Made by a program: the position numbers and the translations under genes | The notes under the pieces: model-generated | Database searches by the model: none | Told to the model about the DNA's origin: nothing | What the model saw: the letters and a program-made list of their open reading frames with translations, nothing else | Shown here: positions 28,201 to 36,803 of the stretch, in pieces | Position numbering within the stretch: position 1 is the first letter of the stretch | How the letters are laid out: each line of letters begins with the position of its first letter | Assembly: GCF_001421805.1 (NCBI RefSeq) | Contig: NZ_LMLC01000005.1 | Location: 398,684-462,683, forward strand | Direction of reading: 5' to 3' | Origin: Sphingomonas sp. Leaf34 | GTDB taxonomy: Bacteria; Pseudomonadota; Alphaproteobacteria; Sphingomonadales; Sphingomonadaceae | Length of the DNA stretch: 64,000 nucleotides

Positions 28201-28378
28201 CGGGATCCTGGCTTGGCGTATTGGAGATTGCGGGCGTGGTCGCCGCCGCGCCGTCATCGCTCGTCGTACCCTGGGGCGCTGGCGCCGGGGCATTCTGCGC
28301 GAAGGCCGGCAGCGCGATGACCGCGCCTGCGATCATCGTCGATGCCAGCAGGCAGTCGCGAAACATGTGGTTGCGCAT
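25253..28378 (-). CDS. Large TonB-dependent receptor
   Basis: Outer-membrane receptor of 1041 residues. ATG 28378 is chosen because AAGGGACC lies upstream and a clear signal peptide follows (cleavage near PAFAQNA). A Pro/Ala-rich spacer leads to a TonB box-like DIVVTGSRI, a plug domain (about 80-210; LVLVNGRRL and GSDAIAGVVNFVLDTDYEG motifs) and a very long barrel ending in the VGLTIDM terminus. Several paired cysteines occur in the extracellular loops (for example near CRSF...NCVP). This type is abundant in sphingomonads and Caulobacter. The substrate is unknown; plant-derived oligosaccharides, peptides or iron complexes are all possible. The 281 bases between its start and the divergent gene at 28660 hold no other gene and must contain its promoter. 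Confidence 0.9.
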   Translation of the reverse strand: MRNHMFRDCLLASTMIAGAVIALPAFAQNAPAPAPQGTTSDDGAAATTPAISNTPSQDPAAAGTAGGGDIVVTGSRISNPNLTSASPVTVVNAADIKLRGATRIEDVLNSLPSSFATQTSSVSNGSTGTATINLRNLGESRTLVLVNGRRLMPGNPSSSSTASAAADVNMIPASLLKRVDVLTGGAGSVYGSDAIAGVVNFVLDTDYEGFSIDTSGGIYNHNNRSARFKALNTARGYPAPTGQSFDGTQFDINFKVGAGTSDGRGHVVGYGGYRKIGAILQGSRDYSSCGLNAPAGNVGNDYVCGGSTTAFPANFSLGDAVVNGAASGLQQQYTLNGAGALIPGRTLYNANPLNYYQRPDTRYTAGFLANYEVSEAFKPYAEFMFMDDRSVAQIAPSGDFSNTTVLNSNNPFLSAAQRATFFRNTNLLRDANGNVINLTNPDGTQYQQANVTIGRRNVEGGGRQADLRHTQYRYVAGARGDIGKGVSYEAYGQFGSTVFNQVYRNEFSISRTTRALDAITDTRPGLATTGQAVCRSFVDGTDPNCVPLNIFGSAGITPGALSYVQTPGFQSGENKETVVNGSFTFKGAEYGVQSPFASEGIALNVGGEYRKESLSLEVDNGFLSGDLAGQGGATLPIRGSYNVKEAFGELQVPLVSDRPFFNELTVNGGYRYSSYSTAGSAHSYKGELVWAPISDIRFRGGYNRAVRAPNTQELFAQQSVQIDGATDPCAGLAVNGLVNGNTPAQCALTGVPASRFGLVQDNPSEQYNGLVGGNVNLKPEKADTFTAGVILRPSFLPGFNLSVDGFRIKLKDRIGVIGADTIIAQCLQTGQQQFCSAINRDANGTLWQGTNGFIVDTNVNAGSLTTQGIETSAGYTYRSDSIGTIGLSFNGTYVDKFTSDKAGAKFDCAGLYGAQCLYPMSKWRHQARISLTTPNGIGLSGNWRYLSATKFERTSGDTDLSGAFYARDARVKAQNYFDLAGTVRVEDKFTFRLGVNNILDKTPPILSATASPIGSFGNGNTYPGIYDAIGRYLFVGLTIDM

Positions 28379-28659
28379 GGTTATTTGGTCCCTTTGAATC
28401 GGCGAATTTTTCCGCCCGACACGATCCATTGTGCGACCGAAGGGCCGCAGCTGAGGGCGATGTCGCAAGACGCGACGCCCTTGTCCAAAAGAAAGTAACA
28501 AAGCGGCGCCCGTTCGTCGCATTGCGATCCGGATGTCACCAAATAGCAACATCCGTTTCGATGCCGACACGACCGCCCGACGCGCTGGCGCGACGAGACT
28601 CTTGCCGCACTGCGGGCGTCGGCCTACGCCACGCGTGTTGCAACGGGGGCTGGACGACG

Positions 28660-29184
28660 ATGCGGATCGCGATGATTATGGTTGCCTGGGGAGTGGCGAT
28701 TGCCGTGACGGGCCCCGCCATGGGGGCGACAAAACCCCGAAAGACGGGACGCGCGCCGCTGCTGATGGCAGTGACGCAATGCCGGACGATTGCCGATCCG
28801 GCGGCGCGCCTGACATGCTTCGACACATCGGTGGCCGCGCTGGACTCCGCAGAGAAAACCCAGACCGTCGTCGTGATCGATCAGCAGCAGGTTCGCGAAA
28901 CCCGACGGAACCTGTTCGGCATCAGCCTGCCCGATATCGGCCTCTTCGGCAGCGGCGATGACCTGCCGCAGATCGAGACGACATTGGCCAACGCCTCGGT
29001 CGACGACGCAGGGCGTTGGAGCTTCATCCTGGCGGACGGGGCGCACTGGGTGCAGACCGACGACAACATCATCGCGCGTCGGCCAAGGGCGAACGACAAG
29101 GTGATCATCAAGCGCGCCGCACTCGGCAGCTTCCGGTTGAGCGTCGGCGGCCAACCCGGGGTGAAGGCCAAGCGCCAGAATTAG
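28660..29184 (+). CDS. Exported protein of unknown function
   Basis: A 174-residue protein with a signal peptide (ending near AMGATK). An N-terminal motif, C-R-T-I-x-D-x-x-A-R-L-x-C-F-D, recurs in small exported proteins of alphaproteobacteria. A small beta-rich domain then includes DGAHWVQTDD. The last 4 bases overlap the end of the convergent M23 peptidase gene. Envelope localisation is likely. I do not assign a function. Confidence 0.7.
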   Translation: MRIAMIMVAWGVAIAVTGPAMGATKPRKTGRAPLLMAVTQCRTIADPAARLTCFDTSVAALDSAEKTQTVVVIDQQQVRETRRNLFGISLPDIGLFGSGDDLPQIETTLANASVDDAGRWSFILADGAHWVQTDDNIIARRPRANDKVIIKRAALGSFRLSVGGQPGVKAKRQN

Positions 29185-30023
29185 GGGCGCATCGGTCCCG
29201 CCACCAGCATCGGGTCGAGCTTCGCGTCGTTCCACCGCAGGCTCCAGTGGAGGTGCGGGCCGGTCGCGCGACCGGTCATGCCCACGGCACCGATCGGCTG
29301 CCCCTGTGTGACGTGATCGCCGGGCTTCACATCGATCCGCGACAGATGCAGGAACGCGCTGTTGAGGCCCATGCCGTGGTCGAGCATCAGCAGATTGCCC
29401 TCCAGCGTGAAGGGGTGATCCGCCGCGAGGATCACGACGCCGTCGGCGGGCGCGGTGACGACCGCGCCGGTGGTCTTCGCGATGTCGGTGCCCGAATGAT
29501 AGCTGCCGGGTTCGCCCTTGTAGACGCGCTGCGATCCGAACAGCCCGGAGATGCGACCGGTGGCGGGCCACGCGAACGCCCGACGCCAGCCTTGCGCATC
29601 GGTCATGCGCGCGCGGGCGGCGACGATCTGCGCGAGTTCGGGCGGGCGGAGCCTCGCGAAGACCGGGTCAGGCGCGGGGAATTTCGGGAGCGTGTCGAGG
29701 CGCTCGATCCGCCACGCGCGCGGCGCGATCCTGAGACTTTGCGTAACATTGCGACCGTCGCCGAATGTCGCGGTCAGCGACGCTTGCGGGCCGGCGTCGC
29801 GGTCGAAGCCGGCGAGGAAGCGGCCGTCAGGGGCCAGTGCGATCGGCTTGCCGTTCAGCGTGACCGCCCGCGTTCCGGTAGGCGCTGTGCCGAGGATCAG
29901 CCCACCCTGGCTCAGCGTGCCGGTCCAGCGGAATGCGGGCTGGCTCGCGGTGGTAGGCGGCGGCGCTTGCTGGGCAGTCGCACTGGTCGCTGCCAGCAGG
30001 ACGAGCACCGCCGCGCGGATCAT
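29181..30023 (-). CDS. M23-family (LytM) metallopeptidase
   Basis: Exported peptidoglycan endopeptidase or LytM-like activator. The 280 residues comprise a signal peptide (cleavage near TAQQ), an N-terminal beta domain, and a C-terminal LytM domain with the zinc ligands in HSGTD (about residue 180) and HLHW (about residue 260). Both core motifs are intact, so an active enzyme is expected. Its start overlaps the DUF2093 gene stop (ATGA), and it is the last gene of an xseA-DUF2093-peptidase operon. Confidence 0.92.
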   Translation of the reverse strand: MIRAAVLVLLAATSATAQQAPPPTTASQPAFRWTGTLSQGGLILGTAPTGTRAVTLNGKPIALAPDGRFLAGFDRDAGPQASLTATFGDGRNVTQSLRIAPRAWRIERLDTLPKFPAPDPVFARLRPPELAQIVAARARMTDAQGWRRAFAWPATGRISGLFGSQRVYKGEPGSYHSGTDIAKTTGAVVTAPADGVVILAADHPFTLEGNLLMLDHGMGLNSAFLHLSRIDVKPGDHVTQGQPIGAVGMTGRATGPHLHWSLRWNDAKLDPMLVAGPMRP

Positions 30024-30220
30024 CGTGGCGCCATCGCTTCGCTGGCGGCGGCGGCAGTGGCATAGGCCTCCTGGCGGGCGACGCTCCAGTAGCGCAGATC
30101 CTCGAGCGCGATGCGGTGGCCGGTCGCGGCGCAGGCGACATGGTCGCCCGGGCTGAGCACGCGAAAACCATTGGCCATATAGTGCAGCCGCGCGGCGCGG
30201 TCGGAGTTGGACATCAGCAT
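30020..30220 (-). CDS. DUF2093-family small protein
   Basis: A 66-residue protein matching DUF2093: LHYMANGFRVLSPGDHVACAATGHRIALEDLR and the WSVARQEAY end show the family's pattern. Its function is unknown. Genes of this family are commonly found next to xseA in alphaproteobacteria, as here, where it starts 12 bases after the xseA stop. A second ATG two codons in could also serve as start. Confidence 0.85.
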   Translation of the reverse strand: MLMSNSDRAARLHYMANGFRVLSPGDHVACAATGHRIALEDLRYWSVARQEAYATAAAASEAMAPR

Positions 30221-30232
30221 GATCGGGCTCTT

Positions 30233-31657
30233 CTATAGAAGGGTGGGCTGGCGGGGCAACGCGTCCGGCGCGGGCCTGGCCTTGGGCGCAGCATAGGTTT
30301 TGGCGGCGGGGCGCTCAAGACCGGTGTCGGTCACCGCGTCGACCACGCCGTCACGGAAGTGGAGGGTCAGCGTGCCCGCCTCGCGCGCCGCCTTGGCCGA
30401 GGCGAGCGTCTCGCCGCCGGGACGCGCGGTGACGCGGGCATAGCCGCGGTCGAGGATCGCGTCGGGGTTGAGCGACTGGACGAGGCGCCATGTCGCGTCG
30501 AACTGCGCGCGTTTCGCCTCGAGCTTGCGCTCGAGCGTGGCGGGACGCAGCGCGGCGCCCGACCGATCGAGACTGCCGCGCGCAAGCGTCAGCCGCCGCT
30601 CCAGCCCGCGATCGAGCCGCTGGCCGAAATCGTCGGCGCGCTGGCGCTGCGGGCCGAGCAACTGGTCGCGCTTCGGCAGCAACCGCGCGAGCGCGTCGAG
30701 CCGCTCGCGGCCGCGCTCGACGTGGCGGCGGGCGCAGCGTTCGGTGCGGTTGCGGTGGCTGTCGATCGTCAGTCGCAGGTCGGCGAGCACGGGCACCGCG
30801 ATCTCGGCCGCCGCGGTCGGCGTCGGCGCGCGCAGATCGGCGGCGAAATCGCACAAGGTCGTATCTGTCTCATGTCCGACCGCGGAGATGATCGGGATCG
30901 TGCAGCCGGCGACCGCGCGCACCACGACCTCCTCGTTGAACGACCAAAGATCCTCGACCGAGCCACCGCCGCGCGCGACGATGACGAGATCGGGGCGGGG
31001 CACCGGTCCGCCGGGCGCGATCGCGTCGAACCCGCGGACCGCGGCGGCGATCTCGTTCGCCGAGCCCTCACCCTGCACCTTGACCGGCCAGACGATGACG
31101 TGCGTCGGGCAGCGATCCTCCAGGCGGTGGAGGATGTCGCGGATCACCGCGCCGGTGCCCGATGTCACGACGCCGATCACCCGCGGCATGAACGGCAGCG
31201 GTTGCTTGCGCGCCCGGTCGAACAGCCCCTCGCCCGCCAACTTCGCCTTGAGCTTTTCGAGCAGCGCCATCAGTGCGCCCGCGCCGGCCAGCTCCATCCG
31301 CTCGATCACGATCTGGTATTTCGAGCGGCCGGGATAGGTGGTCAGCTTGCCGGTCGCGATCACCTCGATGCCGTCCTGCGGCACGAAGGCGAGGCTCGAC
31401 GCATTGCCCTTCCAGATGACGCCATCAATCACCGCCTGGTCGTCCTTGAGCGACATGTAGCAATGCCCCGAGGCAACGCGCTTCCAGCCGGAAATCTCGC
31501 CGCGCAGGCGGACATGGCCGAATTCGCCCTCGACCATCCGCTTCAGCTTGAACGCGAGCTCGCCGACCGACATGGCGAGTGCGTTGTCGCCGGCGACCGG
31601 CTCGGCTACCAGCCGCCCCATGTCACTCGACACGTCATCGGAAAAGGGATCGGGCAT
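30233..31657 (-). CDS. xseA: Exodeoxyribonuclease VII large subunit
   Basis: Catalytic large subunit of exonuclease VII, which degrades single-stranded DNA to oligonucleotides with the XseB small subunit (not in this window). The 474 residues have an N-terminal OB-fold (about 20-115, [14 protein letters not shown]), the catalytic core with [14 protein letters not shown] and VARGGGS.EDLW.FNEE, and a coiled-coil C-terminal region ending in ILDRGYARV. The start chosen, ATG 31657 (MPDPFSDD), has AGGACG upstream and shares bases with the divergent purD start. ATG 31621, thirteen codons downstream, would avoid that overlap. Confidence 0.93.
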   Translation of the reverse strand: MPDPFSDDVSSDMGRLVAEPVAGDNALAMSVGELAFKLKRMVEGEFGHVRLRGEISGWKRVASGHCYMSLKDDQAVIDGVIWKGNASSLAFVPQDGIEVIATGKLTTYPGRSKYQIVIERMELAGAGALMALLEKLKAKLAGEGLFDRARKQPLPFMPRVIGVVTSGTGAVIRDILHRLEDRCPTHVIVWPVKVQGEGSANEIAAAVRGFDAIAPGGPVPRPDLVIVARGGGSVEDLWSFNEEVVVRAVAGCTIPIISAVGHETDTTLCDFAADLRAPTPTAAAEIAVPVLADLRLTIDSHRNRTERCARRHVERGRERLDALARLLPKRDQLLGPQRQRADDFGQRLDRGLERRLTLARGSLDRSGAALRPATLERKLEAKRAQFDATWRLVQSLNPDAILDRGYARVTARPGGETLASAKAAREAGTLTLHFRDGVVDAVTDTGLERPAAKTYAAPKARPAPDALPRQPTLL

Positions 31658-32918
31658 GAACGTCCTGCTGCTGGGCTCGGGGGGGCGCGAACATGCGCTC
31701 GCGTGGAAGCTGGTGCAATCGAGAGGCCTCGATACGCTGTATGCGGCGCCGGGCAACCCCGGGATCGCACGGCTTGCGACGCTCGTGTCGCTGGATGCGA
31801 CGGATCACGCCGCCATCGTCGCGTTCGTGCGCGACCATGCGGTCGGGCTGGTCGTGATCGGGCCGGAGGCGCCGCTGGTCGACGGGCTGGCGGATTCGTT
31901 GCGCGCAGCGGATATCCCGGTGTTTGGCCCCTCGAAGGCGGCGGCACAGCTTGAGGGGTCGAAGGGCTTCACCAAGGATCTGTGCCTGCGCGCCGGGATT
32001 CCGACCGCGGGCTATGTCAGGGTCAAGACGCGCGCCGAGGCGGATGCCGCGCTCGCGCGCACCTTCTCGCTGCCGGTCGTCATCAAGGCGGACGGCCTGG
32101 CCGCGGGCAAGGGCGTCGTCATCGCGTTCAGCGCCGCCGAGGCCGAGGCTGCGCTCGATGCGCTGTTCGCCGATGGGGAAGCCGAGGCGGTGATCGAGGA
32201 ATTTCTCGACGGCGAGGAAGCGAGCCTGTTCGTGCTGACCGACGGCGTGGCGCTGATGCCGTTCGGCTCCGCGCAGGATCACAAGCGCGTCGGCGAGGGC
32301 GATACCGGGCCGAACACCGGCGGGATGGGCGCGTACAGCCCCGCGCTCGTCCTGACGCCCGCGCTGGAAAAGCGCGCGATCGACGAGATCGTCGCGCCAA
32401 CGGTGGCGGCGATGGCAGCCGAGGGCATGCCGTTCTCGGGCGTGCTGTATGCGGGGCTGATGCTGACGCCGCAGGGGCCCAAGCTGATCGAATATAATGC
32501 GCGGTTCGGCGATCCCGAGACGCAGGTGCTGATGATGCGCTTCCAGGGAGATCTGCTCGCGACGATGCTGGCGACCGCGGAAGGGCGTCTCGGCGAGATG
32601 CCCGCGGCGCAGTTCAGCGACGAGACCGCGCTGACGGTGGTGATGGCCGCGGACGGCTATCCGGGCACGCCCAAGGCGGGCGGCGCGATCATCGGGCTGG
32701 ATTCGGCGCGCGATGCCGGCGGCACCGTGTTCCACGCGGGGACGCGGCTCGAGGACGGTGGGCTGGTCGCATCGGGCGGCCGCGTGCTGGCCGTGACCGC
32801 CACCGGCGACGACGTCGCCGTGGCGCAGGCGAACGCCTATCGCGCGGTCGAGGCGATCGACTTCGCGGAGGGCTTCTATCGCCGCGACATCGGCTGGCGC
32901 GAAATTGCGCGCGGGTGA
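31656..32918 (+). CDS. purD: Phosphoribosylamine-glycine ligase (GARS)
   Basis: ATP-grasp enzyme for the second step of purine synthesis. It makes glycinamide ribonucleotide in the cytosol. The 420 residues start with the diagnostic [19 protein letters not shown], then show the ATP-grasp segment ([15 protein letters not shown]) and the [10 protein letters not shown] and [10 protein letters not shown] motifs. Length is normal. AAGGGAT at 31644-31650 is the ribosome site. The start codon overlaps that of xseA on the other strand in a shared CATG. Confidence 0.97.
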   Translation: MNVLLLGSGGREHALAWKLVQSRGLDTLYAAPGNPGIARLATLVSLDATDHAAIVAFVRDHAVGLVVIGPEAPLVDGLADSLRAADIPVFGPSKAAAQLEGSKGFTKDLCLRAGIPTAGYVRVKTRAEADAALARTFSLPVVIKADGLAAGKGVVIAFSAAEAEAALDALFADGEAEAVIEEFLDGEEASLFVLTDGVALMPFGSAQDHKRVGEGDTGPNTGGMGAYSPALVLTPALEKRAIDEIVAPTVAAMAAEGMPFSGVLYAGLMLTPQGPKLIEYNARFGDPETQVLMMRFQGDLLATMLATAEGRLGEMPAAQFSDETALTVVMAADGYPGTPKAGGAIIGLDSARDAGGTVFHAGTRLEDGGLVASGGRVLAVTATGDDVAVAQANAYRAVEAIDFAEGFYRRDIGWREIARG

Positions 32919-32928
32919 TACGCTGGCT

Positions 32929-32953
32929 ATCCCCCCCGCCAGGGGGAGGATCA
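32929..32953. repeat. Small hairpin after purD
   Basis: CCCCC and GGGGG flank a GCCA loop, with partial extension. There is no T-run. It is similar in style to the stronger hairpin at 37488-37511 and may be a dispersed GC hairpin element or a weak terminator. Confidence 0.3.
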
Positions 32954-33009
32954 GACATGACCGCCTTGCCGATTAGGCCTCGCCGCCCTTCGCGCGCATC
33001 GCTACGAGT

Positions 33010-33846
33010 ATGAGCATGAACGAAACTTCCGCGACTTCCGCCTCGGGTCTGAGCCTGCTGCCAGACGGCATCGCCACGCTGACCGCGATCCACTTCACGA
33101 TCATCGCCGTCGTGGCGATCCTGGTGATCATCGGTCTGCTGTGGGGCATCAAGGCGAAACGCGGCCGCGTACAGGCATCGCGCGACGTGATCGCGAACGC
33201 CGAGGAAGCCGGCGTTCCGGCACTGCCGGTTCCCGATCCGGGCAAGGCCACACCCGATCCTTTCAACGCCTCACAGTCGCAGCGGCAGGCGCAGACCGTA
33301 GCACCCGTCGCACCGGCGCAGGCCCAGGCGCAGGTCCCGATCCAGCCCCAATCCGAGCCCGAGCGCACCCCTGAGGCGCGAAATGCACCGGCACCGATTT
33401 CCGACATCCCGCGCGCCGCCCCCCCGGCAACGCCGCACCGGATGGCAGACGAGCCGATCGCCGCCGCCGCGCCGCCGGAGGCGCGCCCTGCGACCGAAAT
33501 CACACCGCCGGCAGCCGTCGAACCCGATGCGGTCAAGTCCGCCCCGATCAAGCCCACCCCGATCGCGCCCGACCCCGTCGAGTCGAGCCAGCCAATGCCT
33601 GCCTATGCGGACGGCCCCGTCACGCAGTTGAAGGGGCTTGGACCGAAGGTCGCCGCGCAGTTGGCGTCGCTCGGCGTTGCGACGGTCGGTCAGATGGCAG
33701 CGCTGTCAGAGAGCGAGGCGCAGCGTATCGACGCGCAACTCGGCAATTTCACCGGGCGCATGGGCCGCGATCGCTGGATCGAGCAGGCACGGCTGCTCGC
33801 GGCGGGCGACAAGGCCGGGTTCGAGAGCGTGTTCGGCAAACTGTGA
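33010..33846 (+). CDS. Membrane-anchored helix-hairpin-helix protein
   Basis: A 278-residue protein with one N-terminal membrane helix (about residues 26-48). A long Pro/Ala/Gln/Glu-rich linker (about 65-205) follows, then a C-terminal helix-hairpin-helix-like domain (about 208-278: LKGLGPKVAAQLASLGV, then GQMAALSE, GRMGRDRWIEQARLLAAGD). Such C-terminal domains occur in alphaproteobacterial proteins, sometimes fused to NADH dehydrogenase subunits. The biochemical role is unknown. DNA binding at the inner face of the membrane is possible but unproven. ATG 33016, two codons in, is an alternative start. Confidence 0.72.
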   Translation: MSMNETSATSASGLSLLPDGIATLTAIHFTIIAVVAILVIIGLLWGIKAKRGRVQASRDVIANAEEAGVPALPVPDPGKATPDPFNASQSQRQAQTVAPVAPAQAQAQVPIQPQSEPERTPEARNAPAPISDIPRAAPPATPHRMADEPIAAAAPPEARPATEITPPAAVEPDAVKSAPIKPTPIAPDPVESSQPMPAYADGPVTQLKGLGPKVAAQLASLGVATVGQMAALSESEAQRIDAQLGNFTGRMGRDRWIEQARLLAAGDKAGFESVFGKL

Positions 33847-34011
33847 GCGATGCCATCGCCACCCGCGTGATAGGCCGCGCGTTCAACACGTAACAGCCTG
33901 CCAACACGCCCGGTACTGTCGATTGGCTCTATGCCGGACGCGTGCCGACGGGCATGTCTCGACGCGTCGCACCTCGAAGTATGAGGGCGGTAGACAGGGC
34001 GATGAGTTCAC

Positions 34012-35175
34012 ATGCTGGTAATGATGAGTGCGATGCTGTTGACGGCCGCTCCGGTGCATCTCCCGGCTGGTCCGGTCGTGATCGGAGACGATGCGTGGGC
34101 GGTGTCCGGCGTATCGCCCGGTGCCGTGCCATCGCCGTTTACCGATGACGTCCCCGCGATCGCGTCGATGGCCGTCTCTGCGCTGGCGTTAAACGCATCG
34201 CTTCCGGCGGTCACGCTTCAGACACAGGCTGGTCAGACACAGGTCGGGCCGCAAGGCGTGCCGACCCAGCAGATTCCGCCGATCGGCCCTCCCCCGATCG
34301 GCACCCCCGCTTCGGAACGGTCCCCGTCTGATATCGTCGTTACCGGACGCAAGGAAACCGCGGGTGATCCGCTTCGCGCGGTCAATGCCGAATCGTTCGC
34401 GGTGACGCAGAAGGTCGACGACGCCGTGATCGGTCCGGTCGCACGAACCTACAAGAAGACCGTGCCGAGCCCGATCCGGCGCGGCATCCACAATTTCCTG
34501 TACAACCTGCGCGAGCCGATCGTCTTCCTGAACTTCCTCCTGCAGTTCAAGCCGGGCAAGGCAGCGGAGACGGTCGGGCGGTTCGCCATCAATACGACGA
34601 TCGGCGTGGCCGGCGTGATCGACATGGCGAAGCGCAAGCCGTTCCACCTGCCGCGACGGTCGAACGGGTTTGCCAACACGCTCGGCTATTACGGCGTGAA
34701 GAACGGCCCGTTCCTGTTCCTGCCGATCGTCGGTCCGACGACGATCCGCGATCTGTTCGGTGGCGCGATCGACCGATTGATCCTGCCGGTCGGCGTCGGT
34801 CATCCGTTCAACAGCACGTCGTACACGGCTCCGGCGGGGATCCTGGGCGCACTCGACCACCGGTCGGAGTTCGACCAGACGTTGAAGGACCTGCACGACA
34901 ATTCGCCCGATCCGTACGCGGCGACGCGGTCCTTCTATCTCAACCGGCGGCAGGCGGAGATCGATCATCTCCACGGCCGTGTCGAGGGAGACCCCGCGGG
35001 CATGTCCGGGCCACCGCCGAGCGTGGTGCCGTTCGTGCCGAGCGATCTGGAACCTGGGGCAAAGCCGGTCTCGGAGACGCCTGCCGCCGGGGCGCCCCCC
35101 GTCGATACGTCCGCCGATACGTCCGTCGATACGTCCGCCGATACGTCCGTCGAACGGCCCGCAAGCGCACGCTGA
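34012..35175 (+). CDS. mlaA: MlaA/VacJ-family phospholipid transport protein
   Basis: Outer-membrane component of the Mla system that removes misplaced phospholipids from the outer leaflet. The 387 residues have a hydrophobic N-terminus, a Gln/Pro-rich spacer, then the VacJ domain (about 130-310) with RRGIHNFLYNLREPIVFLN, GRFAINTTIGVAGV.D, and the LGYYGVKNGPFLFLPI.GPT motif. No clear lipobox cysteine is visible, unlike E. coli MlaA. The protein ends in a low-complexity tail made of DTSA/DTSV units. Other Mla genes are not nearby. Confidence 0.88.
   Translation: MLVMMSAMLLTAAPVHLPAGPVVIGDDAWAVSGVSPGAVPSPFTDDVPAIASMAVSALALNASLPAVTLQTQAGQTQVGPQGVPTQQIPPIGPPPIGTPASERSPSDIVVTGRKETAGDPLRAVNAESFAVTQKVDDAVIGPVARTYKKTVPSPIRRGIHNFLYNLREPIVFLNFLLQFKPGKAAETVGRFAINTTIGVAGVIDMAKRKPFHLPRRSNGFANTLGYYGVKNGPFLFLPIVGPTTIRDLFGGAIDRLILPVGVGHPFNSTSYTAPAGILGALDHRSEFDQTLKDLHDNSPDPYAATRSFYLNRRQAEIDHLHGRVEGDPAGMSGPPPSVVPFVPSDLEPGAKPVSETPAAGAPPVDTSADTSVDTSADTSVERPASAR
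35104..35151 (+). repeat. 12-bp tandem repeat in the mlaA 3' end
   Basis: Four units of GATACGTCCG(C/T)C in strict alternation (two 24-base units) encode DTSADTSVDTSADTSV near the C-terminus of the MlaA-like protein. Length multiples of three keep the frame, so copy number can vary without breaking the gene. Confidence 0.85.
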
Positions 35176-35261
35176 CGCGCCGGCAGCAAGGCCCGGGTCG
35201 CGCATTCCAACGGGATATCCCAGCCTCTGCCGAGAGGAGGCGATTTTGAGGCGGCGGCGTC

Positions 35262-35289
35262 TGATTTACCGGGGGTGATTTACCGGGGG
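35262..35289 (+). repeat. 14-bp perfect tandem duplication
   Basis: TGATTTACCGGGGG occurs twice back to back (35262-35275 and 35276-35289) in the 142-base convergent gap between the mlaA-like gene and the CorC-like gene. No gene or terminator is obvious there. Confidence 0.8.
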
Positions 35290-35317
35290 ATCTTCCGGAA
35301 ACGCAGGCGCACCGGCG

Positions 35318-36619
35318 TCAGACTTCACTCACCAGCAGCTTGTCGATGCGACGGCCGTCGAGATCGACGATCTCGAACTTCCAGCCCTGTTCGACGAAGC
35401 TCTCGCCCTCGCCCGGCAGATGGCGGAACACCGACAGGGCAAGACCCGCGACGGTGGCGTAATCGCGGTCCTCGGGCAGATCGATGCCAAGGCGGTCGGC
35501 GAGCGAATCGGCCGCCATCGTCCCCGCCACGAGCAACGAGCCATCGTCGCGGACGACCACTGAGGGCGCGTCGTCCGGATCCGAATCCGACTTGAACTCG
35601 CCGGCGATCGCCGCGAGCAGGTCGGCGGGCGTGACGATGCCTTCGAAATGGCCGTATTCGTCGTGGATCAGCGCCATCGGCACCTCGGCCTCGCGCAGCG
35701 CGAGCAAGGCGTCCATCGCGTCGATCTGGTCGATCACCACCGGCGCTTTCCGCATCAGCACGCGCAGGTCGAGCGGTTCGCCGCGAAACAGCGCGGCGGC
35801 GATGTCGCGCGCCTGCACGACGCCCTGGACCTTGTCGATCGAGCCGTCGCCAACCGGAAGCCGCGTGTGCTGCGAACCGAGCAAGGTGCTGCGGATCTCG
35901 TCGCTGGTGCCGTTGCAGTCGAGCCAGTCGATCTCCGTGCGCGGCGTCATCACTTCGCGAACCGGGCGATCCGCGAGGCGCACCACGCCCGAGATGATCG
36001 AGCGCTCATGTTCCTCGATCACACCCGACTTGGACGCCTCGGCGACGATCAGGTGGAGTTCCTCGGCGGTGACGTGCTCCTCGCTCTCGCGGTCGAGGCG
36101 GAGCAGGTGGAAGATCAGGCCACTGGTCGAATCGAGCACCCAGACGATCGGCGCAGTGCCGATCGCGAGCCAGCGCATGACGGGCGCCATGAACGACGCG
36201 ATCACCTCGGGCGAGCGCAGCGCGAATTGCTTGGGGACGAGCTCGCCGATGATCAGCGAGGCAAACGTCGTCAGGCCGATGACGATTGCGAACCCGGCGG
36301 TTTCCGCGGTCGCGGCCGACAGTCCCCAGCCCTGCAGTCGCGCGGCGGTCGGCATGCCGAGGCTCGACCCCGAATAGGCACCGGCGAGGATGCCGATCAG
36401 CGTGATGCCGATCTGGACGGTCGAGAGGAACTTGCCGGGGTCTGCCGCGAGCAGCAGCGCGGCGCGCGCGCCCTTCTTGCCCGAGCGTGCCATCGCCTCG
36501 AGCCGGGCCTTGCGCGCCGAGACGATCGCGAGTTCGCTCATCGCGAACACGCCGTTCAACGCGACGAGCGCGAGGATGATCGCAACGTCGATCCAGGGGA
36601 AGGGGGGAAGCGGTGCCAT
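35318..36619 (-). CDS. HlyC/CorC-family membrane protein (CNNM plus CBS domains)
   Basis: A 433-residue inner-membrane protein. The N-terminal CNNM (DUF21) membrane domain covers about 1-190, with ALNGVFAMSELAIVSARKARL. A pair of CBS domains follows (about 210-330, beginning REVMTPRTEIDWLD), then a CorC_HlyC domain at the C-terminus. Members are linked to magnesium/cobalt efflux or resistance; older hemolysin names are historical. ATG 36619 begins the usual short N-terminus. A GTG at 36658 with AAGGACGG upstream would add 13 residues. Confidence 0.9.
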   Translation of the reverse strand: MAPLPPFPWIDVAIILALVALNGVFAMSELAIVSARKARLEAMARSGKKGARAALLLAADPGKFLSTVQIGITLIGILAGAYSGSSLGMPTAARLQGWGLSAATAETAGFAIVIGLTTFASLIIGELVPKQFALRSPEVIASFMAPVMRWLAIGTAPIVWVLDSTSGLIFHLLRLDRESEEHVTAEELHLIVAEASKSGVIEEHERSIISGVVRLADRPVREVMTPRTEIDWLDCNGTSDEIRSTLLGSQHTRLPVGDGSIDKVQGVVQARDIAAALFRGEPLDLRVLMRKAPVVIDQIDAMDALLALREAEVPMALIHDEYGHFEGIVTPADLLAAIAGEFKSDSDPDDAPSVVVRDDGSLLVAGTMAADSLADRLGIDLPEDRDYATVAGLALSVFRHLPGEGESFVEQGWKFEIVDLDGRRIDKLLVSEV

Positions 36620-36803
36620 TGGCTCGACCGCTCTTTGCAGGACAACGGGCGATCGCACAACCGTCCTTGCATGTTAGCGCGACGACGGAGTTGGGCATAG
36701 TTGCGCCGCGGCTTGATGCGCAGGCGGAACAATCGCTACCGAAATCGGGTTATCGGCCGTATCGGGCATATCGTTGCCGTCCATCGTTCCAGGGAGAGTG
36801 TTT

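Noticed and set aside
25604..28498. A 964-residue plus-strand open frame under the large TonB receptor
   Set aside because: Antisense shadow of a repetitive barrel gene; no motif, whereas the minus frame has signal peptide, plug and barrel.
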